Shown in pieces: positions 1-11,917 of a DNA stretch of 64,000 bases. Origin of the DNA: Apophysomyces variabilis. Its lineage: Eukaryota; Mucoromycota; Mucoromycetes; Mucorales; Mucoraceae. Location of the stretch: positions 873,165 to 937,164 of the forward strand of contig MZZL01000401.1 of the NCBI GenBank assembly GCA_002749535.1, written 5' to 3'. Numbering within the stretch: the first letter of the stretch is position 1; each line of letters opens with the position of its first letter. Position numbers and translations under genes: made by a program. Below the pieces are notes generated by a model. The model made no database searches and had not been told where the DNA came from. It was given only the letters and a program-made list of their open reading frames with translations.

Positions 1-885
1 GCCAGTCAGCGCACTAGCCCACTATGGTCCGTCTATTTCAAAGCTTATTCATGGGTTACACCTTAAATATTTCTACCTAATAAGAAAATGACAATCAGAC
101 AGCGCCTCCTGCATGCATAATATAAGAGATATGATCCGGATACTGCTTGAGCCACTTGACTGCAGGAAGAAGCATATCTTTAGAATAGTGAAGTAATATA
201 TAATGTCTTTATGTACAGCATAAGAGTATACCAAACTCGAGAAAACTACGGCCCCAGCAAAATACAAGCTTTCACAGCAAATGCGATATCTCTTTGGTGT
301 TATATTTCATTAGAAACTTAACCGTGCTTTCGTAGTTAATAATGCCGTGTGCGAAATGTTAAATATAATAAGGATAGGTGCTTGATGGCTAGGACTTGGG
401 TGGTCGGATTCTTCTCCCTTTTCAATGTTTATTGGGTGTCTTAAGGGAGTAGTACAGGGTCTTAGCATGGCAGGTGAAAACAATAAAGTCTATTACGGCA
501 TTTACACTTGTCTTTCTAAGTTGCTGAAGTGTTTCTATTTTCTCTCATTTCATATCGTGACAATGACAGGGTCTTTTTTTTCTGTCTGAGGGGAGCAAAA
601 AGCTCCACTTAAACCCCTCAAAATTATTTACGGTTTCCTTGACTCTTTTCTTTGAACTCATTTACTCAATCGTTTAGTGCCTATACGATGCGATTGTGTT
701 AGACATCTCTATTTACTTAAGAAATATCCATAGTACTCTCCTTTCCTTCTATTCACTCACTTTTACCTTCATTCCATTCGTTAAAACGAGACTCTTTCAC
801 ATTTTGTAACAAAAATCACTATTCAGTTTACTTTTCTCTCACTTGCCTCTTTTATTCAACATCTTGAAACTTTACGAAACTTACC
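1..885. other. Non-coding 5' flank
   Basis: No convincing exon was found on either strand. The only longer open frame, on the minus strand near 73-267, has no recognisable motif. The last 250 bases before the EFR3 start are rich in pyrimidines (many CTTT and CTCTC tracts), as expected for a fungal promoter or 5' UTR. Confidence 0.4.
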
Positions 886-3800
886 ATGTCTGAATGTCTT
901 GGATCATTGTGGTGTGTCCGACATGTAAAGCACGCCTACCTCATCAGCAACTGTTACCCAGACAGAGAAGGCGAAAAAGGCCCTCGCTCATCCGAACTCA
1001 GCTATCTCATATTCTATGCAAACGCACGACCTGCTAAACTTACAAAAGTGGGTCGCTTTCTGGAAAAAAAGGTTCATCGAGATATAAGAAAAGGCAGGAA
1101 AAAGTAATGTTATCCTTTTGTCTTGCGATATAAGCCTGACTTACCCTTCGCTCCCCTCACACAGAAGCAATCAAGTCTCGCTGAGCATTGTCAAGTCCCT
1201 TATTCAATCATGTCATCGTGACCTCAACCTTTTCTCAAAACCAGTCGTTAGAATATTGAGTATGATCCTCGATACCAGAGATATTGAATTGATCGACCAA
1301 ACATGCGAGACTGTACGTAATAGACCGGAAAATGATCGAAAACGGAGATTGACCATTTTGCATAAATGTAGTTCATTGTTTTCTGTGATTATCACGACGG
1401 TTCAACACTCGGTGTGGATGCAGAGTTCACCTCAGATTTTGAAACCCTCATCAAGAAATTCGCCGACTTTTGTAACTATATCAACACAGATGATGCTGTA
1501 GTTTTGAAGTGGGTGAAGTGCCTATTATCCAAATATATATTTATGTTCTTAATACTCAGGATGCGCTATATTGGTCATCGCGCTGTGCAAGCATGCGTCA
1601 CCTCCTTATCTTTACACGCATTCAACTTCAAGGTCCAACTAGGGACGATATTATTACCGCTCGTTTTACGGTTATTCGCTTCCAAAAAGCATGTAAATGT
1701 CATGGCACGGAGGTACGAGAAAACGACGACGTGCGGTGATGACCTACTCACATCAACCTTGGCCATAGCTGTAACTCCATTGATATTCGCCGTTCGGCAA
1801 CTAAAAACGACGATATCGATAAAAATACGGTAGACTGCCTCGCAGCACAAACATTGTCAATGCTATTTAATAGACTAAACGGGGGAGCTATCCGGATAGC
1901 ATTAACATCACTTTTTGGGTAATTATGATCACCCGCTACCAGCAAGCGCTAAATAGTTTTTTTTTGGCGTCCTATCTAGTTTTATGGACACAAAAGAAAA
2001 ATGGTGGCCTCCTGACTTCGTGGTATCGTTCATGGAGCTTGTGCTGGATTCACTACAGGTTAATATGACATTGTACGTAATGGTACTAAATATTCGTTTT
2101 GAATTTCTATCAGCCTCAGTATCGATATTTATTGGTTTACGAAGTCCTTCAGCAATTAGATAGTGTTCCAGTTAGCAACGACTCCAAACGTGCTTGCTTA
2201 ATATCTATCTTGGATAAGCTTCTCAATGCGGATGCGCCACTTTTGGGAATATCGATCCTTGAAGTACTCAATTCGCTTTTCACCATTCTCATCAAAACGC
2301 TCCAAGGTCGTGCGTTCCAAGAAGAACGCCCAGACAAGGAAGACGTACAGGGAACTTGCCACTTCTTTATCGATCGAGGACTTATACATAGTATCGGCGG
2401 TTTAGCATCCAAAACGTACTATCAGAATCAACTCGATGATGTTACTGGATATGTTATAGCAAAATTACGCGCAAACACAACGCTGGATGAAGTGGACGGT
2501 TTACGTTTAAATGACTATCGACGTGTTGCTCTGAAGTGTTTGGATTCCATTATAACTGCAAACGAAAAATGGATTCAGCAAGAAATTAAGAGCGGACAAA
2601 CGCCTGGCCAAGATAGCACCATATCCTTGGATACTTGGACTCCCGCGCTTGGACTGTTGACAGACAAGGCGGAAGGTGAGGATGAAATCCGTGAAATATC
2701 TTTGCTAGCTCACTAACAATTTCGCCTTGTAACAGTGCGGATTGATTTCGCAAGGATACTGAATCAGTACCTGAAAGCAAGCTCAACACCGAGTAGCAGC
2801 ATCGAACAGAGGTAAAGCAATCGTAATATTTGTTTTTGTTTCGCTAACAATGCTTCGTACGTGTTGCCAGTCAGTTTCCTGAGGTAAGAAAAATCCGTAT
2901 TTCATGAAACCGATTCATACCTATCAACTGCTAGCACAAATTGAGACAATGCGGCGACTTCAATTTTATAAGCAACTTGCATCAGACCATTATCTACTGG
3001 ATAAAACTGGAAGACCTTAACGTGCCAGATATTATCGCTGTGCGTGCAATACTATGTTCGCTTATCCAGCGCTTAGGTGTTGACGGGATCGTCAAAACGA
3101 CTTCTCTTGTATTTGAGCTACAAGAAATGGTCAGCAGAGGCGACATAAAAGGCGCTTCTTGTCAGCGAGCCATTGTTGCTATGGTAGTGGATTGGTTTTG
3201 GCAAGTCGGCGTACAGCACAATATTGAGCGCTTAACAGACTATATGGCGCATATTACGGAAGAACGGAAAATGCTTAATGAATGTTCAACAATTCCTTTT
3301 CCAAGCAGTTTTGACATTCCAGTACAGGAGTCATACTTTGAAAAACTTGAACCTGTTAACGATAAAGCCGTGACGAAGTTCGTTGATCGTCATCGCGTTG
3401 TTGAAATCATATCGAACGATGCAAAATTCCGTGACGAGGAAGATACGCACGGTCTTGATCTTGAAAGTAAGCTCTATGCGGAATGGGGATCTGACGCATA
3501 CAGTAAGTGCTTAGGAGCTTTGAATGTTATGCTTATCACTTTCCTTACAGTGAATCATAAACGCGTGTTCCGTATCAAGCCTGCGCGTGACATGGATGAG
3601 CATAAGCCAAGATTGATGAATTCCTGGCCGAATATGACGATAGATGTGAGTAGATATGGTCATGTAAAGAAAAAGTAGACAGCTTATGGATTAACTTAGG
3701 AGCTTCCTAATGCTAAGAAGCAGCCTATCAAAGTAGAAACACTGAAGGAAGCTTTAGGTAGGAAAAATCATTTGAGTAGGGAAAGCTGTTATCTAACGAG

Positions 3801-4051
3801 AGTGACGAACATCTAGCTACACAACTATTAGTTAATGATAGTTCGGAGGCCGATGAAGAGTCGACACAAAACATGTCTGTCAATAGTTTGGTCAAGCGAT
3901 CAAAGGTTGAACGTAAGGATATGAACACCCTTCTATCGCAGCTAAACATAGAGCCCAAAGCACAAAGGTAAAGCATTCAGTATTATGGTTTTAAACTTAC
4001 GTTGATTTCTATAGTACCACTTCCCTAGTTAACCCTCCCTATAAAGGATGA
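886..4051 (+). CDS. EFR3: EFR3-like plasma-membrane protein, PI4-kinase complex scaffold
   Basis: Efr3 is a palmitoylated HEAT/ARM-repeat protein that holds the Stt4/PI4KIIIalpha complex at the plasma membrane for PI4P synthesis. The N-terminus has Cys4 and Cys10 (candidate lipidation sites) followed by KHAYLISNCYP and SSELSYLIFYANARPAKL, the family's conserved start. Exon 1 is 886-1103, exon 2 1165-1312, exon 3 1372-1508 (contains FCDYHDGSTLG), exon 4 from 1560 (contains YIGHRAVQACVTS). Further exons follow near 1820-1920, 1981-2057, 2110-2680, 2734-2812, 2870-2885, 2945-3500, 3551-3642 and 3734-3968. The last exon carries PPYKG and stops with TGA at 4049-4051. The 1720-1820 stretch is the hardest to splice cleanly and its exon edges are uncertain. 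Family assignment rests on N-terminal motifs and overall helical-repeat character. Confidence 0.8.
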
Positions 4052-4677
4052 ACGAAAATTGTCGAATATATAATAGAACAACATTATGCAACATATACAG
4101 TACTAAATCTTCACATTATATGTAATGGTTGCAGTGAGTCCATTGTGCACAAGTCAACAGGCCTTGTGTCACGAATATTGAATTTTGGTGAATGTGATCG
4201 GTAACTTTTCACTGAGAAAGTTTCTTGCGAAGATGGAGTAAAGTAAACGACGTATTTTTACCTCCGAGAGCACCATTTCCCTTAATGGACCAACTGGGCG
4301 TATAACAAAAATGGTGTGGATTTATCGTGTGCTTAGTATGAATACTGAAAGCACTCAAGTCTCTTAAAGTTGATGCTTGGTTACTGGATTCACTATGTGA
4401 AAGTGATATAACTAAACAGCAAGAAAGAAGGTTCGTTAAATCGAAGTAGCCTCAAACGAAAAACTTGTAAAACGTCAATAAGTATAGCGACGCAGGTTCT
4501 ACCTATCGGGTCCTGCAGTTTATGTTATCCTTTGGATAATGTGCAACAGTTCGCTTAAATGTCACATATTAGAACGATCGGGAAACTGTGCATACTTTTC
4601 TGTCAATCGATTTCTGTGATTCAATCCCGGAAAAAAAGGACTTTTCTGACAGCTTTTCCCCCTTCTTTTTTCGTCCC
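4052..4677. other. Intergenic region between EFR3 and the secreted HExxH gene
   Basis: AT-rich, with frequent stops in all frames. A pyrimidine-rich tract (4640-4676) lies immediately before the next start codon. No RNA gene or repeat was recognised. Confidence 0.4.
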
Positions 4678-6570
4678 ATGAACATGACTTGGCGGAAACG
4701 GCCAGTTACCACATCGTTGCAAGCTTTACTATTATGCCTTCTGCTGATTCTGCTCATAGCAAAAGCCGATGCGGGATGGTTAAAGCGATCAGTTCATGCC
4801 GAGAACACGACGAATAGCAATCATACGGATGATAGCAACCAGCCCGGAGACGACGACGATTCCATTCTATTCCCGGAACCTGATATCGAAGGAACAAAGT
4901 TACCACAAACCCAATACAAAGCAAACGTTAGCTCTCTTGTCCAGGTGGTGCTTCTTTGTGATTTGGAACCTTCTTTTTGCACTAAAGTGCAAACCGCATT
5001 TGCCGCGGCTACTGTTGAATTTATTAAAGTGGTCAATATCAAAAACAGTCTTGTGTAAGTCTTAAAGAGGAAAAGCAGAAGAGAAGAAGAATGAGAAGAC
5101 AAAGTATAACTTATACCTGCACTGTTTAGATTAACATCTTATTACTATCGTTTTTGCGATAATCAATGTTTAAACGATACCATTGCGTGGGCAGAGCCTG
5201 CTTCTCAAGTCAGTAATCTCCTTTTCTGCTTGGTAACCCGCTAACCATCCAACTTTTTTTGTTCAGTTTACGCTTCCTTTTCAGGACGGTGCTGATCTTA
5301 ACTATATCTATCCACAGGCGTTAGCAAAGCAGCTTGTGCCATATGGGCACACTTCATCCTGGGATGATTGGGATATTGTGATGGCGATCAATCATGACTA
5401 CTATCTGAGCGAGGTGAACTTGGACAAAGCGTATGAGAATGGATGGAATGGAACAGGTGTTCCTCCAGGTGGCAAGTTCTGGTTTCAGGTATGTCTAGAA
5501 GTGAATGTGCGTTTTATTCTGGGCGAAGCTTAAAAAGAGATGCCATAAAGAACGATAGCACGATTCGATCGGGACAAGTCGATATCAAGTATGTTTTTCT
5601 CCACGAGATTCTACATGGTGCCGGATTTGTGAGCTCATGGGCCGATTATTTCTCTCATGAATCATCTCCATTTCGTCAATTATTACAAGACGTGATGGAT
5701 TTGATTGAACTTCAATTACTAACACCGAGTCCATTATGGTATATCAAAAAACAGATGGGCCCGATTTATATGATAGGCTTTCAGCCAACCATGATATTCG
5801 ATAAATTCCTGATGAATGTGGATTCACAAGACAATCGGAGCAGCCGTCAGTCGCTGGCCGATCTCGGCTTTGATATGCAAAACTTTTGTGTGGAAGATGA
5901 AACAGAAAATGCCTACATTTCCAACTTCGTTCAATTGTTTAATCGCTATGGAAAATCCATCCCTGCCAGAGAACTCTGGCTTTCAATCAGCCGAAATCAG
6001 ACATTGGAATTCCAATTTGCTCCACCAGCCATCACCAATAGCAGCTTCAATAGCAACCGGTACCTCAAAGAGAAATACACTCACATGATACTCGCTACCG
6101 GCAGTGGCGCAATGAATTCGCGTCTAGAACAAGGCGATTTAGTTTTTCGACCAAGTTTGTCAAATGCGCATGTTGATCAGTTATATGCATTCACGCCTGA
6201 TTTTTTGATGACTGACCATTTCCGAACTGGCCAGACACTTGAAGAGATCGTCAAGGATGCATACGAGGATCAGGAAGTCATCACGTATCCGGTGACTTTG
6301 AATGGCACGGTAATCAATCAAGTATATCAATCGCCGATTGGGCCAGGCATATTGCGAATGCTAGACACCATGGGATATTCGACGGTATTAACTAATACGA
6401 ACTACTCCATCGATACCAAAATTGACGAGACGATCAGAGCCCATCCTGTATGCGATAACAATAATTTCCGCAGTATGAAGGCTCCAAGCAGCGTTTCTAA
6501 CGGAATCACTCACTTTGACTCTCACTTGCTGATCATCTCGCTTCTGATGTCCTGGTTACTCTTCCTGTGA
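4678..6570 (+). CDS. Secreted, probably GPI-anchored protein with HExxH metalloprotease-like motif
   Basis: Four exons join without frame problems: 4678-5054, 5130-5208, 5267-5488 and 5551-6570, giving about 565 aa. The start at 4678 puts a clear signal peptide at residues ~14-33 (LQALLLCLLLILLIAKADAG). A longer in-frame ATG at 4588 would bury it. An acidic N/D-rich linker with many N-glycosylation sequons follows. The fourth exon has HEILHGAGF (about nt 5602-5628), an HExxHxxG zinc-peptidase signature; I could not place the third metal ligand. The C-terminus has Ser-rich residues and then a hydrophobic end (LLIISLLMSWLLFL), the pattern of a GPI-anchor signal. The likely location is therefore the outer plasma membrane or cell wall. 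Function as a protease is inferred from the motif only; the family is not recognised by name. Confidence 0.7.
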
Positions 6571-7323
6571 GCTGCAGCTATCCCACATTTCCTTTACACT
6601 AGCCTTCTATCCCTTTTTGTAGCCCTTGCCTTCCGTCTTTTCTTCTTTTTGCTCCTATTTTTCCTTGTATCTCTCTTGTATTTTTGTTTTCCGCTCTTGA
6701 CGTCTTGCCTTTTTCTTGTAAATTTTTTATTTGTATTTTTCTCATAGAATGTAATGTACCTCGTGGCAACTGTGTAATGGCCAAAAAAAAAAGTTTAGTT
6801 AGCTTCATGCAAACAACGGCTCATACGATATTAAAAGTGGGTGACCATGATCTCCTGGGCCGCTTTATTGATGAGCCTAACTAACGCAAGTGTATGATCC
6901 TTGTTAGTGGTGGCGTCGGTTAAAAGGAAAACAAGAAAAAGGAGAACATCAAACAAATGGATAGTGTTCACACCAGCTACCCACTTGGCTGTATAGGGAA
7001 AATGTAAAAGAATAAGGGGATAAAGGCGGTTATTTCAGTCGGCATATATTGTTAACCAGTTAAAATAATTGAAGACTGCCCAAAATACATCATGATACTG
7101 AAAATGCTGATGCTGAGTATTTACAGTTATTGCTACGACCCATATAATAGAGAATATATTGTCATTTACAGACATGACGTTGCTCAACTAATAGTTAGCT
7201 TGATGCGCGATTAATAATAGCCTAGAAATGTTTATTACGATATAGAAAGCATAAGCTACTCATAGGTCAAAAGTCGTTATTAGCACTTTTTCAAGAATAA
7301 ACTTCAGTCATACTGGATTTACT

Positions 7324-7356
<33 letters not shown>

Positions 7357-7722
7357 NNNNNNNNNNNNNNNNNNNNNNNNNNNNNNNNNNNNNNNNNNNN
7401 NNNNNNNNNNNNNNNNNNNNNNNNNNNNNNNNNNNNNNNNNNNNNNNNNNNNNNNNNNNNNNNNNNNNNNNNNNNNNNNNNNNNNNNNNNNNNNNNNNNN
7501 NNNNNTTTTTTTTTTTTTTTTTTTTTTTTTTTTATTACTGACGTTCTATACCAACGAGACACGGTGCAAATGCCATCTACAGCCTTTAACCAATATAGAC
7601 AAAGACAAAACTGCTGAACCTCCTTCAGAATACTGTAGACAGAATTAAGTAAGGTACAAATCTGCCAAAGAAAATACTGATTTTTATACGTCTTCCCTAC
7701 GCAGCCTATGTAATATACGATC
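6571..7722. other. Gene-poor region containing an assembly gap
   Basis: Downstream of the HExxH gene is a T-rich tract (6600-6730) that may be its 3' UTR. The rest is AT-rich with no recognised coding exon. A predicted minus-strand frame across 7308-7871 is only open because it passes through Ns and poly-T (read as poly-Lys). Confidence 0.45.
7328..7533. other. Assembly gap (149 N) bounded by poly-T runs
   Basis: Ns occupy 7357-7505. A run of 29 T lies directly before (7328-7356) and 28 T directly after (7506-7533). The gap therefore sits inside, or joins, T/A homopolymer ends. Its true length is unknown. Confidence 0.95.
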
Positions 7723-8640
7723 GTGTATTTCGGTAGCACTAGAATAAGGGCTTTAACAATCAAGCGAAGAAACGGCACGATGCAACTCCAATGGATGTGG
7801 TGTTTAGTCCGCAAACTCTTGTCAATTGGAGCTAATCCGGGTATAACTGATCCTGTCGTAACAAGCAACATATGTTTCGGCCAAGAAAGCTTCCAAGACC
7901 AAAGCTTCGTACCTCAGCCCAACTGATGGCATGGGCTCGTATTTCACAAACAGGGCGCTATATGCACGACATTCGTAATACTGATATCGAACCATATCAA
8001 AAACTGTCTGAGAAAATGTATCCATAGCAAGTCTACGCTCAATCTTTCCTCATATGGACCGTCTCTTCGAATTTCATGCTTCCGAACGAATCTTTACAGT
8101 GGACTGTCTACAGCTGGTAGCAAAAGAGATGTACAAGAACTATATTCCCAAATCAAAGGTAGTGCATCTAGAGAAAGACATCATTTTAGCATAGGCTGCT
8201 GGAAGGTTTGGCCGTACATATGGAGGACATAGACCAGTACCTGTCAAGACATTCCATTGAAAGCTATCTCAGCATGTGATCATGGTATTTATTAAATGAA
8301 TCTCGAACAAGCTGTGAATGCTCCAATCAATGTCAATCTGATCAAAGCTCGCCAAGGGATACAATCAGATATAACGCTGTACACACCGACAAAGATTTCT
8401 ACGTCGTCCAGGACTGGCCGTCTCTGTTGTACGACACTGCGGAACATGCCACACAATCTGGAGTTGGGACGAAACAGGGTCAGGAACGCATTCATTGCCT
8501 GGCACATGGGAGAGAACGATGGTGAAAGACCAGCTGAATTTACCAAGCTGGCACAGAATCCGATGGGATGGGCGTTTCCGGATAAAACCTTCCCTATGTT
8601 TACGTCTCCCTGTATGTATTGATACTGCGCCGCTTCATTT
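7723..8640 (+). other. Possible decayed or multi-exon coding remnant, unassigned
   Basis: Short protein-like stretches occur in different plus-strand frames with stops between them: TPMDVVFSPQTLVNWS near 7778-7827, KLRTSAQLMAWARISQTG near 7902-7956, and MDRLFEFHASERIF from about 8055. They might be exons of one gene or pieces of a decayed one. I cannot splice them into a single frame with confidence and recognise no family. Confidence 0.2.
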
Positions 8641-10456
8641 GGGGTCCTTAGAAAGAATTGAAAGATACTCAAAGCAAAGCGATAATCAGAAAAGCATAAT
8701 AAAACTGATTTCTTTTTTTAGTCTAGGGAAGGACAAAAAATAAGCAAGGGACTTGATGTCTAGCCTGAGAGTGTCAATAAAGAAGTCGATCTTGGTTATT
8801 CTCCGTGAAATCCAGACCGTATCAATTTATTATAAGTGAAACAAGATTCAAGGTTGTTGACTGTATCGACTTTTGTACGGAAGAAGGGGAAAGTTGGAGG
8901 TTCCAAAGGGGTGAGGGAAGGAACAACGTCCAAGGGTTGGGTGGCAGGTAAGATGTGTCGACCATTTGGCTAATGACCTACTTAGAGGCTTAGTCTTGAT
9001 CCAACGTTATAAGGTGTTTTCATGCGTACTATTAGTATGCATCTGACCTCATTGGCATGAATCTTTCTCCTAACCATATACCTAAACCTGTTTAACTGCA
9101 CAATACAAAAAAGGGCAGTTTTACGATCGGATAAACAGAGTTCAATAACGTCGCCAGCTTAAAGTCCGCCTGCAGGCGTTTTTGGGAGGAAGGTAAAAAA
9201 AAAAGCAACAGGGAGTTGACACAGCGAAAGGGAAACGGAACGGGGGGACACGGGAGGGTGGGGGATGCATGTACAATACAACTTCTCCGCCTGAACTATA
9301 GACATTGGTTTTCACTTCCGATCTTTTGACACTTTTGAGTAACAATAACGCCAGACATAATCACTATGGAGTGTTGTCACAATATTTGCTTTGATCGTAT
9401 CTCATATCAAGGTATATAAGAATAGTTCTTGTTTGATTTTAGAGCCCATATTTCTTATGCATTGATCCAGTCGAGACGACTTTGCACAGTTGAATGATGC
9501 ACCAACTTATCGGTGATGGGAAGAGTAAAGATCGTCTCCCTTTTTGACAGGGTCTCTACTTGCTGTTGAACTGTACAAAGAAGAAAGTGGCGTTGGATAA
9601 AGACCTTTATTCAGGTTAATCATAGTTTTCTATGACACATTAAGTAGGTTTACAGATCCTATAACTGTCTATTGCAAGCAAAGAGTTCCTATATATCATA
9701 GTCCTCCCAGATATCCAATAAGTACATGGACGCTGTGTTATACTATGAATAAACCAATCCAGCAAAGAAACTTACGAAGTTTGCGGAGCTTAATTTTTCC
9801 CCAGTTCAGTAATTTGATAGTTCAAGCACGGATCATCCTATCCGAGCTTGATTCAAATATACCGAGTTCAGCTTTTGTATGTGTAGGGTGTCAACGCTTT
9901 TGTATGACCAACATAAAAAGCATATGATTATTGTCGATGTATTGATGAGCATTATGTATGTATCTAAGCATCCGGAACCATGGTATGAAATGAAGTGCCT
10001 GAAAGGGTTGGGTAGCAGCTGTTGTTACTGTAGGAGAGCACAAGTTATACGTTTGATTATCACTAGGATACTACCGCTCGCCATCTGTATATAGGGAAAG
10101 AAAAGAAAAAAATAGAGAGAGAAAGGGAAAGGCTTCTTCTGTTGTTGTTACTTTTCGGTATGCACGGAATTGAATTCCTTTCATGCTCCTTAAACCTTTT
10201 TCCAAGTCCTTCTCCCTTCTCCGCCACCGATAAATCACCGCCACCGCAGCATTGATATTATCATGTGTAAACATCGGGGCCAGAACAAGGAATTTTTTGC
10301 ATTCATGCGTTTACCTCTTTTAACCCCTTTTTTGGAACTATGCTTGTTTTGATGTCTCCGCTCAAACATCGCCCTCCCCCCTTATTTTTATGATTCCAAT
10401 ACAAGTATAAATACGAGGTTATTGTCCTCTCCTCACCTTGTTCCTTTCCTCACAAC
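8641..10456. other. Long intergenic region
   Basis: No supported exon was found. A G-rich patch lies at 9235-9265. The 200 bases before the next gene contain C/T-rich promoter-like sequence and a TATAAATA-like box near 10405. Short open frames at 9142-9345, 9745-9927 and 9879-10094 lack motifs and look like chance. Confidence 0.4.
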
Positions 10457-11053
10457 ATGCACACATCTATAAAATCGAAATGGCACACCTTTATCACCTG
10501 GTTTACTCCTTATCACTCCTCCTCCTCCCATCGACGTGCAAGTTGTTCTAGTGACGTACCTTTCTCAGCAAAAAAAAGAAAATGGTCTATCTGTAGTAGC
10601 CATCTCAGCAGTCGTTCAGAACCCTCCAGTGATAAATGTATGACCCTCAGTCTCTCTATGATGTTTCGACGACGACCATCCAATGCCTCCTCCGAAGTAT
10701 CCGATATCGATATTCAAAAAGAAACAGAAAAGGTCTACGATCTTTATGCCCTTGCCGTCGATGAGGTATACTATCCAAAACGAAAGGAAAAAACATGCCT
10801 TCTAAAAAAGAAATTTAATTTGTAGATCAATTATGCGGAAGACTCACGAGGATCACCCTATTATTCTGGTGACCGTATTACAGCACGGGAAGCCATTGAC
10901 GGTTGTGCAACGGCCTTTATGCAATTATTGCAACATACACCTGATCATAATCTACGATCAGAACTACAATCTACCTTAGCACCAAGGCTGATTCAGTTAC
11001 AACAAAAGTACGATCAGTTGCCACAAGAAATCGATGCCTGCCATTATTATTAG
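10457..11053 (+). CDS. Small uncharacterised protein (two exons)
   Basis: Exons 10457-10765 and 10826-11053 join in phase across a 60-nt GTATAC..TAG intron to give 178 aa. The first half is Ser/Arg-rich and basic. The second half is a helical, mildly acidic domain beginning KETEKVYDLYALAVDE, then INYAEDSRGSPYYSGDRI, with a helix ending QLQQKYDQLPQE. The spacing vaguely resembles a short helical-bundle (MIT-like) domain, but I do not recognise the family. The TATA-like box, the pyrimidine-rich leader and a clean stop support a real gene. Confidence 0.6.
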
Positions 11054-11416
11054 TTACTTAGTAGTATTCCTTTTTATCTCTCTTCCTTTGCCGTCCTTCT
11101 CATCCCTCACGCATCCCTTACCTTACTTGTACACATGTTTATACTTCCATACCCGCATTTGATCTTGCACACTTGTATGATAAAAAGTTTTCTCTTTTTC
11201 TTTTACCTTCTTCTCATGTTTTGCAGCCGTCCGTTTAAGTTAGATATGGTCGGATAAAGCTTCAGGACCTTTTAGGGTGCAACGCTGCTGAAGTTTAATC
11301 TTGTTTTCAAGGGTGGCGCTTTTAGGGCTGTTTGGGGAAAGTGCAATTCCCTAATACATCCATGACTCCCCCCCTCCCTCGTTCTTTTTCTCTGTCTCAT
11401 TTCACTCACTCATTCA

Positions 11417-11436
11417 CTCTCTCTCTCGCGCGCGCG
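11417..11436. repeat. (CT)5(CG)5 compound microsatellite
   Basis: Five CT units (11417-11426) run directly into five CG units (11427-11436). The alternating CG tract stands out because surrounding DNA is AT-rich. Confidence 0.8.
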
Positions 11437-11900
11437 TTCTGTCGTTCTCCCACGGCATGTCAGCTGTGGACATGATAAGAAAAATGCTATCCAATTAAAA
11501 AAAAAGGATATTGAATTTCCCAAAACAGTGGTGAAGCCCGGCTGATAAACAATAATATCAGTTTACATAAGGAGTGCCTCTAATTCATTTCTCTTTATCC
11601 TAATCAATAACAAAACGCTGTCTTGTTTGAACATGCGTTCAAACTTTCAAGTCCGCTAACAAGAGCAACTTTGCTGATCCTTCTTTGTTTCTGGATGTGA
11701 TGAAAAAAGAAAAAAGACTATATTAAAGCTAAATCATCGGTGCATCCGATATATGCAACTAAAATCCTCTCTCCGCTTTTAGGAACTGATCCTTCTCCCT
11801 GTATCACACATTACATACATCCTGTTAGGCAACATTTAGAACATGCCATACATCATACTGTCCTCTCTTTGCAGAAACTATATTTTGTCTGCTCGCTTTT

Positions 11901-11917
11901 CTCTCTCTCTCTCTCTC
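11901..11917. repeat. (CT)n microsatellite
   Basis: Uninterrupted CT dinucleotides over 11901-11917, inside a pyrimidine-rich stretch. Confidence 0.8.

Noticed and set aside
7308..7871. 187-codon minus-strand frame across the gap
   Set aside because: It is open only because it crosses 149 Ns and poly-T read as Lys; no motif outside.
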